Numbered from the stretch's first letter, positions 48,745 to 61,546 are shown. The stretch: 64,000 bases of DNA from Paralvinella palmiformis (GCA_025642065.1 JAODUP010000115.1:564501-628500); one strand, 5' to 3'. The notes: generated by a model from the letters alone, not told the origin. Numbers and translations: made by a program.

Positions 48745-51700
48745 CTAAGCACATCTCTTCAACAGTGTTGAGGGTGACCTAATTAATCTTCTACTAGTAA
48801 GAGTAAAAGAATTGTCTACCGTTCCAAATTTAATTCATGCAAATTCCGAAGCGTAATGAAACACTTATTTCTGACGTGGTGCGTCTGCGTATTCGGTGGC
48901 TAGAAGTACCTCCTCTACTATCACTCAAGAGGTGAGCAGTACAGATAGTTGGAACCTAAATACCTGCACCAGGTATACCAGAGAGACGGCAGTACCATTT
49001 AACATGGTCCATCACTCATGATGGCGTGAGACGATAAACAAATTACTGGTCTGGTCTGTAATATGGACGGGTTATGAAACTTTTAAGATATTATAAATAA
49101 CTGAATCCTTTTAAGTGCCGCGCAGTTTCCTTTTTATCATTGATGCTCACATCTGAATTATTTAATATAAGCTCAGTTCCCTACTACCATCTTTAGAACA
49201 TCCACTATCTATAAGTATTTTTGACATAAGAAGCACTCTTTTCATTTTGTACCTTTTTAAGCTCCCCATAACACGGAATATTTGATTATGACATGCATTA
49301 CCTTCAGCGAATTAATAATAGTACAGCTGGCAAGGTGAAAAATAATCGAAAATATGACATCACTCTAATCCTTCTATAACTGACTTTGGCTGCTAATTAG
49401 ACGGCGTGTCCAATTTCATAATTTTAGTAATAAATTTTACATCTTTCTGTGACAATGCATCTGAATACCTGTATGAAATGTTGTCTATTAGAAAGTCATC
49501 CCCAAAAACTCGAACCATTTAGTCAGATAGCTAAAGTCATACGAGTATTGAACGCTCACGTTTATCAGTCCTTATTTCATAGAACATATTCCCGACAGAG
49601 ATTAGTTTGTATGTCGTATCTTGTAAAGTTTTAATATGCTCCAAGAACACACCCAATAAAGATTGATTTCACCGGTAAATCATAATAATCGTTCAAATGT
49701 GTTATTTGGTTCAAGACACATCGTATTTTGGGGTACCAGTGATAAATATCTTTGAATGGCTCCTACTAGTAATTCAGCTTACCTAATGCCAAGTTATGTC
49801 ATATTGTTTAATGAAAACATTACTATATCATATATATATATATATAAACCCTAATTAGCATACATTTCAAGCTACAAATCGAATTTCTACTTAAAAAAAT
49901 AATATGTAAGGTTAAATATTGTTTAACTATTTTTAAATAGGTGTAGTGTCACTGCACCGTCTGACCCATGGCATGCATTCATTGTCATGTTGATGCCCTT
50001 GACAGTACTATGCTATGTGATTGGCCAATCAGTAGAATCCCTGGATCACACCTTACATGTCTATCGTCAGGTGGCTCTCGTCATCATACAGCTTCTGTCA
50101 AGCAGTAGAGTTAGTTCCTCCCCCCCCCTCCCATCACATATCCCCTGTTATTATCATACGTCTATTATATGTTTGTATATGTATCGTAGTTCTCATATGT
50201 CAGTCATTAATAAACGACATGTTTCCCCAAACACATGGTCTTTTAATGTCGGATTACAAGGTAGTGCATTACCTCATCAATTTGCTATAGGTCTGGTGGT
50301 ATGTGCAAATATATGTCCAGTCTGGTATCATAATGTCTGTCATTTATATAAATCCCTAAAATCCCGGGTGAAAAAAAATTATTGTCTTTTGGACATCAAT
50401 GGCCAGTCACGAAGATAGACATTCCTCACCGTTATCAAATAAATTAGGTACATTATGATATTTGTTAAAACTAAAGTATAACAATTTAAAATATCATTAT
50501 GCAAACCATACACTTCATTCAAGAGAAATTCCGCTGGTTATCATGAGCTGTTAAGCGGATACCTTGTATAGGCACTCTAATCTCCATGACAGCACAACTT
50601 TCCCTAGCTATTAAAGAACTATATATATATATATATATATATATATGACTTGTCACCAAGTTCAGCGAGAGGAACTAGCCAGAACATAATCAAACAAAAT
50701 AACCAGGTTGAGTGTCAGTGCCAGATTAACCAATTAGACTTTATAATAAAAGTCATAGGACATTTTTTCAACAAAAGATTCGGCCATTTCATACATGGCA
50801 CACTGTTCCAACTATTGCTCTACCGGTGCACTGTGATTTTCTGAATGACACTGCGACTGAAATAAGCCTCACTCTTGGCCAAACCAATGAGAATGCTAGC
50901 AACGCAGGTGATATTTTTTTTTAAAGCGAGTAAAAGTTTAAAAGGTGCGATTAGTGTTGATTTAATGGCGCCACTAAAATCCCTCAATATCAGATACTTA
51001 AAAGTTAATGCAAATACCCAGTAAGGAGCCCCAAACAGTTGATTCTTAAAAACTTTAAATTTTCAACAAATGACGTACTTATAGCTCCCTCCTGAGATCC
51101 CCAATCTTAACTTTTAGTACAGGAACTGAACATTATGATTGCAGGCAGATGATTCAAATTATATGGCCCATGGAAAATGCTTGACCCAGATATAACAAGA
51201 CGAATCTACTCCGTTAAATCCCCACCCCCTCTGATCCAGAATTTAAATAACATTCTCTCTGCATTCACCCAGTATTGAGAGGGGGTCTTACAGATTATTT
51301 CCTAGGTAAATGGATGTCTAGTAACAAAATCAATTTTCAGGAAATAGGCTCATACCGAAGCTCAAAACGTAAATTAAGCCACTTGATCCGGAATACTCGA
51401 ACACCAATCAGGTACCAACGATAACAAATTGTGATGAACCACAAAATTCAGCCCCTAGAAAAGATTAAAGAACCCGATTGCAATGATTTAAATTTTAATG
51501 AAAATATGTGATACCCTTCGACAGATGTGACAATATATGAACGTAAGCTCATGGGGAGTCTGGAAGTTCTCTAAGAGAGACATTACATTTTCCATGAGAA
51601 TGTATCGCAGATGGCAAGAACACAAATCTCATGATGGCACAACCATTAACATATTAAGAATGTCAGAGTCATTATCTTCTCTGTTCAGTACTGTAAGTTA

Positions 51701-52590
51701 ACAAATGTACTACATAATATGCCCAGTGAATGAATGAATGAATGAATTCAGGACAAATCTAGGACCAACATATGGAGAATGAACTGCCAGTAGATTACTG
51801 CAGGCAATTAGTTGGAGGAAGATGACGAAAGCAAAGTGTCACATAATGACATTACAATTAATCCAAACTGATCGATCATTTCTCAAATGTTGAAACTATC
51901 AATAGGCTAAAAACGTTTTGCTATTGACTTTTGCTCAAGATTATGTGACTGTCCTCTCCCTGTTGACAGTGAAGAGCTGGAATAAGATGCATATCTATTT
52001 AATTAACTGTTATCTGCACCATGTGATATGTGTTCATTAATGGTGATATACTGCTGTTTTGCTGTGTTTTTTTTTTTACTAATCCAGCCACCGGTTGCGA
52101 CATAAATTTTCACACAGTCTCGGTTGCATGAAATCATCCTAAAATACTCTATCACCTGTTCAAAACAAAACATACATAATTAGGACTTTACATATATAAT
52201 ATGTCTGTGGTATAATGGTTTCCGACTGTATGCTACATGTATTTGGGTCTATTCCTCTCAATTAGCCTTGGGACACCCATTCCCTTCAATCCCGACTTAT
52301 TTACCATGTTTAACAGTCAAAATTACAAAAAACATCAACGCATTCTCAAGTCATAGATACTTATGTCTGATTAATTTGTCTTTATAATAATACAAGAATA
52401 CTTTATTACATTTACACCTTTAACATTTTACGAACTTGAATATTAATGTCAACATTGAGAAACAGGAAAATCTGAACATCTACATCAGTTCAAGACAGTG
52501 TCTAATGAATGTTTCTTCTTTCAATGAAAAATTTCAACCTCATCAACTTATTTCCCAAGGCATTAACATTGATGTTTATTAGATGATATA
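48745..52590. other. intergenic DNA, simple repeats only
   Basis: AT-rich with short (TA)n runs at 49831-49847 and 50620-50646. An open frame of 143 codons at 49987-50418 has no recognisable domain and unconvincing composition. No gene is called. Confidence 0.45.
50620..50646. repeat. (TA)n microsatellite
   Basis: A pure TA run of about 27 bp in otherwise unremarkable intergenic DNA. Confidence 0.95.
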
Positions 52591-52592
52591 CT

Positions 52593-52596
<4 letters not shown>

Positions 52597-52636
<40 letters not shown>
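52597..52636. repeat. (TA)n microsatellite at element border
   Basis: 40 bp of TA immediately left of the inverted-repeat element. A shorter TA run lies at its right end. Confidence 0.95.
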
Positions 52637-52639
<3 letters not shown>

Positions 52640-53315
52640 TGAGAATCTGTTGATCCAACAAGGTTTGTCACAGGAAAATATGTCAGATAAACCTGAATGT
52701 CAAGTCTGTGACTTACCTGTAGTCTGTCATACATTTTTAGATTGTGAAGACATGCCGTTGTACGTAACAAAAATAATATGCAACATCCATTGGAACCACA
52801 ATGGCACTTACAATCTCATGGTGTATTTATTTGTTTTCAACAATTATGACACAATAAATGACCAGATCATTTTGATGCTTGTTAATTACAGAAATTATAA
52901 AGAAATATTCGTGCCGCTTAGTGCATCAGATTAACTCATGATCTGCTCATTGGAAACATCACATTTGTGTTTGTAATTACCTATGAATGATTATGATTGG
53001 CTATGAGATATCCACAGGCAATGGAAGCACCATGTATCAGTGTGTATGGTCAAGGACGATTGTAATTGGTTATGATATAGCAATTATTGCGGGTCAGCAG
53101 GTTAATTAACCATTACTGACAACATTTTTGTGTTGTCGGATTATCAAGGTCATTTTACATTGAAATGTCACATCCTGTTGGCGAAGTGTCGGAATTGGAA
53201 CACGATTTTGCCAAACTAGAGTCAATTATAATGGTGCTAAATCCGTCACAGATAATAATATGTCCAAATGTGGATTTACTGGATAAATGATGTCTGGGTT
53301 AACAAATTCTCACTG
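52637..53315 (+). mobile_element. TIR-bounded element inserted in a (TA)n tract
   Basis: It starts CAGTGAGAATCTGTTGATCC and the complement of its right end reads CAGTGAGAATTTGTTAACCC, so inverted repeats of about 21 bp agree at all but a few transition positions. Both ends abut TA repeats (52597-52636 and 53316-53331), consistent with TA target choice by a Tc1/mariner-type element. The plus frame 52650-52934 inside has CQVCDLPVVCHTFLDCEDM and ...NYRNYKEIF, which resembles the terminal CxxC..H..C motif of non-LTR reverse transcriptase ORFs, so a LINE fragment may be carried inside. Confidence 0.7.
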
Positions 53316-53331
53316 TATATATATATATATT

Positions 53332-54869
53332 AGTTTCACTTTGTGCAACACATAAAACACATCTGTTTTATATCATCCACCATAAGGCTGTAAAAATCTC
53401 CACTGACAATCATTCACATGTTATTAAGAAGAGATTTATTTCAACATATTCAACAAATTAAGTTATTTAAAAAAAATAAGAACATAAATCTGAGCATATA
53501 ACAAATCACATATGCAAAAAAGTTACAAAAATAAGGCGTCTTTTCAATATTATACTGAAACGATATACAAGTAACAAGAATTTAAATGTTACCCCTGCTA
53601 CAAACAGCTCCCCTGAACACAAGTCCAGTAAAAATAATAATCTAGTTAGAAATATCTCACATAAAGATATTCATATTTGTTTTAATTCTCAACATATGTC
53701 ACAACAACAGAGATGGAATGAATATATTTCACTATTCTCACAGCATCAATGTCTATGTAATTCCAAAATTACTTTTATATTCTTAACTGGAGAATATCTG
53801 TTGTACATGTTCAGACAACATCAAAGTTATTGTTTTAATGATACAGAAATATTATCATAAACTACTACTGATATCACAAATTATGGCTGTGCTTGTGATT
53901 TGAGGAAATTATAAATAAGCAATGGAATATATAAACGGTACATAAAATAGAACTATTAATGATGAAGTATCAAATTATATAAAAGAGATAGAACTCATTA
54001 AGTTGTTATTAAATAAAATATTTAAGGATGCCGAATTACTTATTTAGAAGAAAAAACAAACACCTCAAAATAAATGTCTTCTCAAAGCTCAACAAACCAG
54101 CTAATAAGTTAAAAGGATATTTCTTCTAACAAATAGCACCTAAAGGCAATGTGTGTAAAAGTATGCCAATGTGTACATGATCATGGATAACACAAATAAA
54201 ATAAGGTAATTGGCAAAATAGTATACACATAGTTGACTAAATACCACAAGTGTTCCTTAGCTAAGCCTTTGAATGTGATGATATGATACATAGATATACA
54301 ATAATGGGTTGATACCAATATACATATACTTTTGTGATACAACAACAACGTTATTACAATGCACACACCCACACACAGACACTTTTCTGTTAGTACATTT
54401 ATTCTAAAATTAACTTGGATTAACTATCTATATATCTGTTCATGAAAAAAAATATACAACTGAGTATCCACAAACAAAAATATATCACATTTTATTTAAC
54501 TGTGTCATTCATGTATATTGAAGATCACATACCTAGATCTTCAGTATACATGAATGACACTGTTAAAAATGATAATGTAAAACACCTCATATTTCATACT
54601 TGTAACCATCAGTTTGATATACAAATCAGTTACTAAAAGAATCTTGTTAAATCACTGAGTGTAAACTTAAGAAATAAACATTTTATTAAGTCCAATAATT
54701 AGGAATGAAGGTGGAATCTGAAGAAAGAAAGAAACTCCTACAGTTGTTTGAAACAAGCAAAATAAATGTCCCTTTAACCACTCACTGTAAGCTGCTGATA
54801 AACATTGAATTTCAGTGCAGAAAATATAAATCTGTTGGAGTAATGTTTCTATTTTTGAAAAAAGTAACT
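53332..54869 (-). other. 3' flank and probable 3' UTR of the G-alpha gene
   Basis: Very AT-rich and non-coding. It follows the stop codon of the minus-strand G-alpha gene, so the part nearest 54870 is likely its 3' UTR. Minus-strand AATAAA-like hexamers are common here, so the poly(A) site cannot be chosen. It contains the long hairpin at 54495-54567. Confidence 0.4.
54495..54567. repeat. long hairpin, 32-bp arms with two mismatches
   Basis: Arm 54495-54526 (TTTAACTGTGTCATTC...GAAGATC) pairs with arm 54536-54567 (GATCTTCAG...GAATGACACTGTTAAA) around a 9-nt loop. Only two positions fail to pair. It lies about 300 nt past the G-alpha stop codon, within its likely 3' UTR. It could be a microRNA-like precursor, a tiny MITE or a structured UTR element. 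Confidence 0.85.
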
Positions 54870-55060
54870 TCACCACAGCTGTACAAGTCTAAGGTTACCA
54901 AAGGTGATAATATCCATGACTGCCTTAAAAACTATGGCAACATTGGAAGTATCCGTGGCTGTGGTGAGGTGTGGGTAAATGTTACGTTCTTGGTGTATGT
55001 CAGTAGACAAGAACAATACCTTAATATACTGTGCTGCTGCTTCAACATCATAATTCTGGC
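54870..55060 (-). CDS. G-alpha last exon, C-terminus
   Basis: 191 nt ending TGA at 54872-54870, acceptor cttgatttag|. It encodes [15 protein letters not shown], a TTATDT motif (the family TCAT loop) and the alpha-5 helix [21 protein letters not shown] split over its end. The last residues decide receptor choice and here are unlike the common classes. Confidence 0.92.
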
Positions 55061-56363
55061 CTAAATCAAGAAAAAAGTATGTATTGTCTGAATGTATAGG
55101 TTTATTATGAAACACTCCCTCACTGACCTAATTATATTGATACGGCTGCTTTGAGCCGTATAACACGGGTTCTTGTGGGTGATGGATGGGAAGTATAGGT
55201 GAACAATTGGGTGATTTTCTGGCAGGTATATATTCGTTATAACCATGAATTCATTATAATTGTGTTCTTAAAATGGAAAAGGTATGGAAAAAATCAACAT
55301 AAAAGAAATCTTTTTGTCATATCTGTGAATGAACCAGTTGCTAGTTAGGCAGTTTTCCAAACTTTTCTCTAGGTGCAGCACCGTTTTTGCAATATCTGGT
55401 GAGGTTGGCCAACAAGAGACTTTGAAAACAACATACAAATCCTATGATTTAGATCTAGTATGGAATATCTCACATATATGGAAAAACATGAGTTGTTGAT
55501 CCATCAGCCTGTCAAACTACATGCCACTTGGGGGGATGTCTAGCAAGGTCACATATTAAAATATATATTCAGACATAATTTCCATTTGTACTGGTATGTC
55601 TTCCCTGTTGGTGAACACTGAGCAACGAAAATGACAAACATGATCCAACATACATGTGGATGTCTGCCAATGCCATTTATCACGACTCATTGCAACGAAT
55701 GACGGCTGGTCCAAATCACTTATCTGATCTTGTTTACATGCCTTTCTAACTGACCATTTCAATGTTTTAAAAATGTTCACAATAAAAGGGCCAAGTTTAC
55801 TTGTACAATGTAATGCATGTCAGGTTAATATTAATTTCGGAAAAGTGGTTTTGTCCTCCCCAGAAGTCGAGACAGCGCCCCCCAGCGAATGTTTGTTCGG
55901 ATCTGGCAACTGAGCCATTAATTATACCCATATTCTTTATAAGCTTGTTGCACTGTATAATAAAACCTTATGATGAATATATGGTACAATACCTTTAAAT
56001 CCATGGAAGTAATACTTCAGATGTCTCTCAGAGTATAATATTTTATCACAAAACAAGTCATATTTATTGAGGAAGAGAATCTGAAAAGGACAAAAAAGAT
56101 GCTTTTGACATAATAAAATTAACTTCAAATGATCAAGGCACCTATCAGCTAAATTAGAGAATACATGATACAATGGCAATAATGCCGAACAAACCATTGA
56201 AATATTCCTGAAGAAATAAGTATTTGAGATCTGTCTGAACAATCGAAGACTTTCCTCCATCCGATTCTGTATAAACAGATGACACACAAGTTCATAAAGG
56301 TTAAACTTTATGTATGTATATATGTATGCACTGTATATGGATCCATCCATATGCCCCTAATCA

Positions 56364-56402
<39 letters not shown>

Positions 56403-59400
56403 ACACACTACAGTTAAAACAGCATTTGTGTGAAATTCCACATCACATGAACAAATTAGTATTTATTTTAAATGTTCTTTTAAGTAATGATATTTATTAA
56501 GCATACAAACCACAGACGGATCTTCTAATAAGGTCATATCATAACCACTCAGAGCTGCAACAAACAGAACAGATCGGACATCATCAAAACATTGGATCCA
56601 CTTCCTGCGTTCTGATCTCTGACCTCCAACATCAAACATCCTAGATATAAAATGATCAAGATATAAGCAAGACTAGGTGTAACCTAATCAAATTATATAT
56701 ATATATATATATATATTGTATAAGTAATTGTACCGGTAGTTGTAGTAGTAGTCATAATTTTATTTTTTTGCTATGATAGGCCAATCAAGTAATATCTGAA
56801 AGTTAATGAGCTATGGTGAAAAGAAAGAAGAAATACTCTTCAGACATGGGCTGGAATTTGAATTTAGGTCCTAGAGGTCAACAGCTGTGTTAACATTTCA
56901 TCCACAGAGATCTCCAAAGTATGTAATACAATGCTGATCTATAAGATGACTTCATGTAGACATCTAATTGTATCTATGGTCACTTCAAATAAAACTGCCT
57001 CAAACTTTTGCATTACCATAGGTTCTGGTCATTAAACCCATTAAGCCAAGGATATTCTTTAGGCCTAAAATATCATGATTTCTGGTAGTACCAGCCATTA
57101 AGCAGACCTAAAATCTTTTTCCTGTAGTATTTTCAGGTGATATCAAATGCTTTGAATGCAGGAAATAGCAAAGAACAGATGATAAAATTACAGAAATAAA
57201 TATTATTATTTAAACTGAAATGTTTTGTTTTCATAATTCGTTATTTATACCAATGTGTATTGTATACTGTCAATAGAGAAATACAATGCATAACAAATGA
57301 TTGTTCACACATAAACTGTTATGACATACATAGGACCATAAACTTAAATTGACAGGGTGATTAAACAGTCAATGAACAACATATGAAATCAATCACTTAC
57401 AAATTGACTTAGAATTATTTAGACAAATTGTCAATTACTACAGACTTTCATGGTACGTTTTGGTCACTAATGTGGCAATAACTGAAACAGTCACAAACGC
57501 TCTATTGAAAATCAATTAATTAATGAGTAATTATCCCATTATTAGTATAAATATGCCCAGTTTCAGCTAATTTTCAATAATTCTATATTATTACCACAAC
57601 AATAAACACCCTCTTCTATAAAACCAAGATGTCTATGCTGCCAAAAGCCAAACAAATGAGATACAACACTGTTCTCAAACTGAAAGTCATGAAATGGGCT
57701 ATGGAGTCCAACAAGAGTAATGCAGCAAGAGTTCATGGTCACTTGGTGTAAATGAAAAACAAGTGAGAGAATGGCAAAAAAAGGTGACCCTTAAAACTAT
57801 TCCAAGGACCAATAAAACCAATCCATTGAAGTGGCCACTATTGGAAGATGAATGGAGATGGGTCCATGAACCACATCAGAGTGGTTTCATTGTCTCAAGA
57901 ACAATGATACGTCTGATGACACTGGCATATGCTGGAAACCATAAATAAAATCCCCAAGGACTTCCCGAGGCTGGTGTTTCAGGTTTATGCTGCAATGTAA
58001 CCTCATGTTCAGAGTTAAAACAAAGATGGCACAGAAATTACAGGGAGATCTAGAAAATAAAATTGTATCTTTCAGTGCTACGTAACAAGAGCCAGGCAAC
58101 ATCAGGTGTACCCATTATCCACCATCAGAAATATGGTCGAGATACCTGTGTACTTCAACCTGCCTGGAAATCAATCCATCAATAACAAGGGTCCCCCAAA
58201 ACTCTATTTCTACATATAACAATTGATTTTCATTATAAAGCCATGGATTTTTATCATCAACTTGTTTCACTTGTATTTACACTCTGTGACTGTTGTTGAC
58301 ATTCTTCCATTATGATTTGATGTCCGTTGTCATATAGACGGCTGCAAACATTCTGAAATTTCTCCTCCCAATGACTGGATTTTGTGACACTGAAATAGTA
58401 TCGGCCATTAAGCCGACCTCCAAAAATAAGGATAAGATACAGACTCAAAGTATCGGCATAATGGCCAGGACCTATGGTAGTCAACTGGTCAAACATTATT
58501 TACTTACTATGTTGACTATATATTTCCACCAAAAACTTAGTTATGTAACACTGCATTTTGCAAACCCCAACCAGACACAGAAAGGACTTTTGGTAAGTTT
58601 GTATGGCAGTTGTGATTATATACCAATTATGTTATGGGATATCATGCGTCAGTGGTAATGTTTTGTTAAATTTAAATGTTATTGTGCAGAAAGCTACTGG
58701 TGTACATTAATTTTGTTATAACACAAGATTGTTAAGTTTGTTCACTAATAAATTCAATCAGATATTCTTGACAATAAATAATTTTTTGTGTAGAAGATGA
58801 ATTGTCTGGTGTTTTCCATACTCTACAACTATTTTCTTCTCTTATACATAAGCATATAAAGCAACTCATAAATGATATCACCAATGTGAAAATTATTAAA
58901 AAAACATACTATTTAATATCTTTAGGTTACTATAATTAAATCTGGCATTAAAAATAAATCATACCGTCAATTCTTTTTACTTTACATATTTTTTAACTGT
59001 TTCTGAAATCCTTATACCTAGATCATTATCCAGATAAGGATGTAATATTTTCAAAACTACCACATAGTTTTCAATAGACTAACTATGATAGTGATATTTA
59101 TTTTTTAAAGAGAAGCAAACATATTCATAGTAAATTATGTCGGACTTCATACAAAACCCTAGACATATATTATATTTATGATATAAATATTTCTACTTTT
59201 ATGCACACTTTCATTACTGAATGATGTGTGCGTGCTTCTGTTTGGTAGTCTACCTCTTTCGAAAACTATACAACATATCAAGTAGATAAATAACCTATAT
59301 AACAGAAGCATTATATTCTGGAGACATGGAGTCAAATAATGATGTAGTCTTCAGTATTTATACCTGAATATGATATCTTTCATTTTAAAGCAAGTCTCTA

Positions 59401-60121
59401 TTACACCTTGTGTACGGACACGAGCTCGGAGTACATCAGTTTGTGTTGGATGGAAGTTCTCGAACACAAGCGATCCATGTTCTCAAAGTAGCTAGGATGC
59501 AAAGAATAAAAAGTGGTTAATTTCAATAACACACACGCATGCAAATGCACACACAAACACGGAGAGAGAGAGAGAGAGAGAGAGATTAACTTTATCATAA
59601 ATGTTACTTTCTGATTAAAATTAAGTTTTTGGAAACTATTATTTGCACAAATTAATATCTGTACATTATGACAGCTGATATTTATAAATTTTGAAAATAA
59701 TACTTTGATGCAAATTACAGTGATAAAGACAGCTATAAGTAGCCTGCGAGGTATTTAACTTAGATGTTCTATCAACACCTATACTGTGACCTGGACATGT
59801 TTTTTTCAAAGCATCATGAATGAAGGTGATTCATTTTTAGAATTTTGTGACAAAGCCATTCATAATCTCTCTCTCTCCACACACACACACACATACACAC
59901 ACACTTAAATATAAGCACATATAATTATTTACTCACTATATAGCGCTATCATTTAGCTCATATTCATAACCTCGAGATACTGCCCTTCTTACACCACCAT
60001 CAGCCCACAAGGCCTTCAGAGCTATGGCTATATATGGTAGGATAACATGGGACTCATCATGACACTTACTACACATCAATACTGTCTGAGCATGGATCTG
60101 TAATTAGTATAATACCAACAA

Positions 60122-60176
<55 letters not shown>

Positions 60177-60630
60177 TATATACACACATACACATAAAGA
60201 GAGGGAATCAATGTACTAGATTCAAAGATAATCATTTATATCAAATCAGAAAAATGCTGTAACTGGAAAATACAGGGAAAAGTTTTATAGACAGACATTG
60301 TGAACATCCATATATTTAAAATAATTTATCAAAGCTTACATCACTGAAAAACGAGTGTTCTAGAACAGTATTATACAATACAATATTAAACAAGTTAGAA
60401 CCAGTCAACATGAGTAAATGAAGCAAGAACTTGCCCCATGTGATGTTTGCTAGATATAGACATTTTGTATTTCCTTTAGATTATGACTTATGTGATAATA
60501 ATACATCCTTCAAAATGATCTTTCTGATATCCTCGATACGGAAAACAGAAAAATGGCAAGAGGTTATGTATGAAGGATCTAGGATGATAACTCTATTCAT
60601 TAGTTCATTCACAGCAATCTTCAGACCAAT
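54870..60630 (-). CDS. heterotrimeric G-protein alpha subunit, divergent, 3' part of gene
   Basis: G-alpha subunits are membrane-associated GTPases that relay GPCR signals. Exons, 5' to 3' on the minus strand, are 60630-60505 (tentative), 60097-59937, 59491-59364, 56640-56511, 56266-56195, 56080-55993 and 55060-54870, all GT-AG with matching phases. Visible landmarks are the helical-domain end ([30 protein letters not shown]), switch I ([11 protein letters not shown], with catalytic Arg and Mg-binding Thr), switch II ([14 protein letters not shown], with catalytic Gln), [10 protein letters not shown], the guanine-binding FLNKYDLF, and TTATDT in place of TCAT. The C-terminus LRLVQLW has no pertussis-toxin Cys. 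The class is not one of the ordinary i/q/s/12 types by eye; the v class is possible. The P-loop exon is not seen. A one-base frameshift lies in exon 59491-59364. Confidence 0.85.
55140..55161. repeat. small perfect hairpin
   Basis: ATACGGCT and AGCCGTAT separated by six bases, in the last G-alpha intron. Confidence 0.7.
55993..56080 (-). CDS. G-alpha exon, NKxD guanine-specificity motif
   Basis: 88 nt, acceptor cttttcag|, donor AAAG|gtattg. It encodes [14 protein letters not shown] and [14 protein letters not shown] is the base-recognition motif. Confidence 0.93.
56195..56266 (-). CDS. G-alpha exon, NRM helix
   Basis: 24 codons, phase 0, acceptor tatacag|, donor ATG|gtttgt. It encodes [15 protein letters not shown] and YFFRNISM, the canonical NRMxESLxLFxxI helix. 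Confidence 0.92.
56357..56408. repeat. (AC)n microsatellite
   Basis: AC repeat about 90 bp from the NRM exon, inside a G-alpha intron. Confidence 0.95.
56511..56640 (-). CDS. G-alpha exon, switch II
   Basis: 130 nt, acceptor tatatctag|, donor GTG|gtttgt. It encodes [35 protein letters not shown] and TLLEDPSV, with the GTPase Gln in place. Confidence 0.93.
56693..56716. repeat. (TA)n microsatellite
   Basis: TA run just upstream (in gene sense) of the switch II exon. Confidence 0.95.
57629..58200 (+). pseudogene. pogo-like transposase relic (Brinker-type DNA-binding domain)
   Basis: From ATG 57629 the frame reads [20 protein letters not shown] and NAARVHG, then after a stop and shift [33 protein letters not shown] and [18 protein letters not shown]. 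Further on come NQSINNKG and a degraded MxE where the first catalytic Asp is expected. This is the helix-turn-helix and start of the DDE domain of pogo/Jerky-type transposases. It sits antisense in the big G-alpha intron and is dead. Confidence 0.8.
59364..59491 (-). CDS. G-alpha exon with switch I and an apparent frameshift
   Basis: Entering in phase, the exon reads [12 protein letters not shown] and then must shift by one base to read [18 protein letters not shown] and [13 protein letters not shown]. Eight bases stand where a multiple of three is expected between the DRL and NF codons. Outside that point both halves match the family closely and the donor TTCAG|gtataa is in the right phase. 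Confidence 0.85.
59562..59584. repeat. (GA)n microsatellite
   Basis: AG repeat about 70 bp upstream of the switch I exon acceptor. Confidence 0.9.
59937..60097 (-). CDS. G-alpha exon, helical domain
   Basis: 161 nt, acceptor aattacag|, donor ATATA|gtgagt. It encodes [20 protein letters not shown] and [13 protein letters not shown], equivalent to the family IKALWADPGVQ and LxDSA motifs. Confidence 0.85.
60124..60170. repeat. (TA)n microsatellite
   Basis: About 47 bp of TA followed by CA/TA mixture, close to the helical-domain exon. Confidence 0.95.
60505..60630 (-). CDS. G-alpha candidate helical-domain exon (tentative)
   Basis: 42 open codons with acceptor tagtcag| and donor GAT|gtatta, phase 0 on both sides, which fits the next exon. 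It reads [17 protein letters not shown]... and could be the alpha-A helix region, but similarity to known G-alphas is weak. Phase and position are the main support. Confidence 0.45.
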
Positions 60631-61496
60631 CTGACTAGAAGAACCTGTGGGAAGTTTGCCTCTTTTTGGTAATAAGGTGAAACACATGAAAAGAAAATAC
60701 GTGAGTAACCTAATATTTGTTTTGATGCCTTTAACATCTTGAGAAGATTAACATAACCAATGCAGAGTGTGACTAGAAGTATTTTGGTGTGAACCAGAAA
60801 ATACAAATTTAATTATTATTGGGTATCATAATATAAGCATACCAAGCTTACTGGTAGTTATTATGAGTATGCAAATATGCCCAACATAACAATAGGTAGA
60901 ATGATTAATGGTAGGCATAGGAAATACATATGGGACATTTCAGAACTGCATGCATACAGCAGCAGCTAGTCTGTTTTTCTTTTCAATTTTATGAGCATGT
61001 TTAATATAAATAGTTTGTCTTTGGTGTGCCCACATGCACACACACACGCACACACACATGCACACACACAATCTTGTTAAAAAATTAATTTTAGTGGTTT
61101 CCTGAACTTTTTAGGAATTGTGCACTAAAATAGAAGCATGGGTGAAAGTAAAAAATATTACCAAGCTAACACCTGGGTTCAAATGCAGCAAGTACATGAA
61201 TTATAACTAATAGATACACATTCCTATAAAATTAATTTAACAAAACATTTACATTTCAAAAATGTATTCAACAAAAAGGTACACTTCATTTTGTGCTAGC
61301 AGATGTGCGAGGACCTGTATTACACCTCTGTGCATTTGCTTTTGGAATAAAACTCCTTTCTGGTGCATTGCTACAACTAGGAATAGAAATAATGGAGACA
61401 ATGGCCCCTCTCAATAGTTTTGTGGGGATATCTGACCTACCCAAACTGCAACAAGCCAAAACCTTAAAATCTTAGTACAGAGACTGCTGAATGGTA

Positions 61497-61546
<50 letters not shown>

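Noticed and set aside
49987..50418. 143-codon plus-strand open frame
   Set aside because: No domain, no conserved motif and no splice context. Chance is the simplest explanation.
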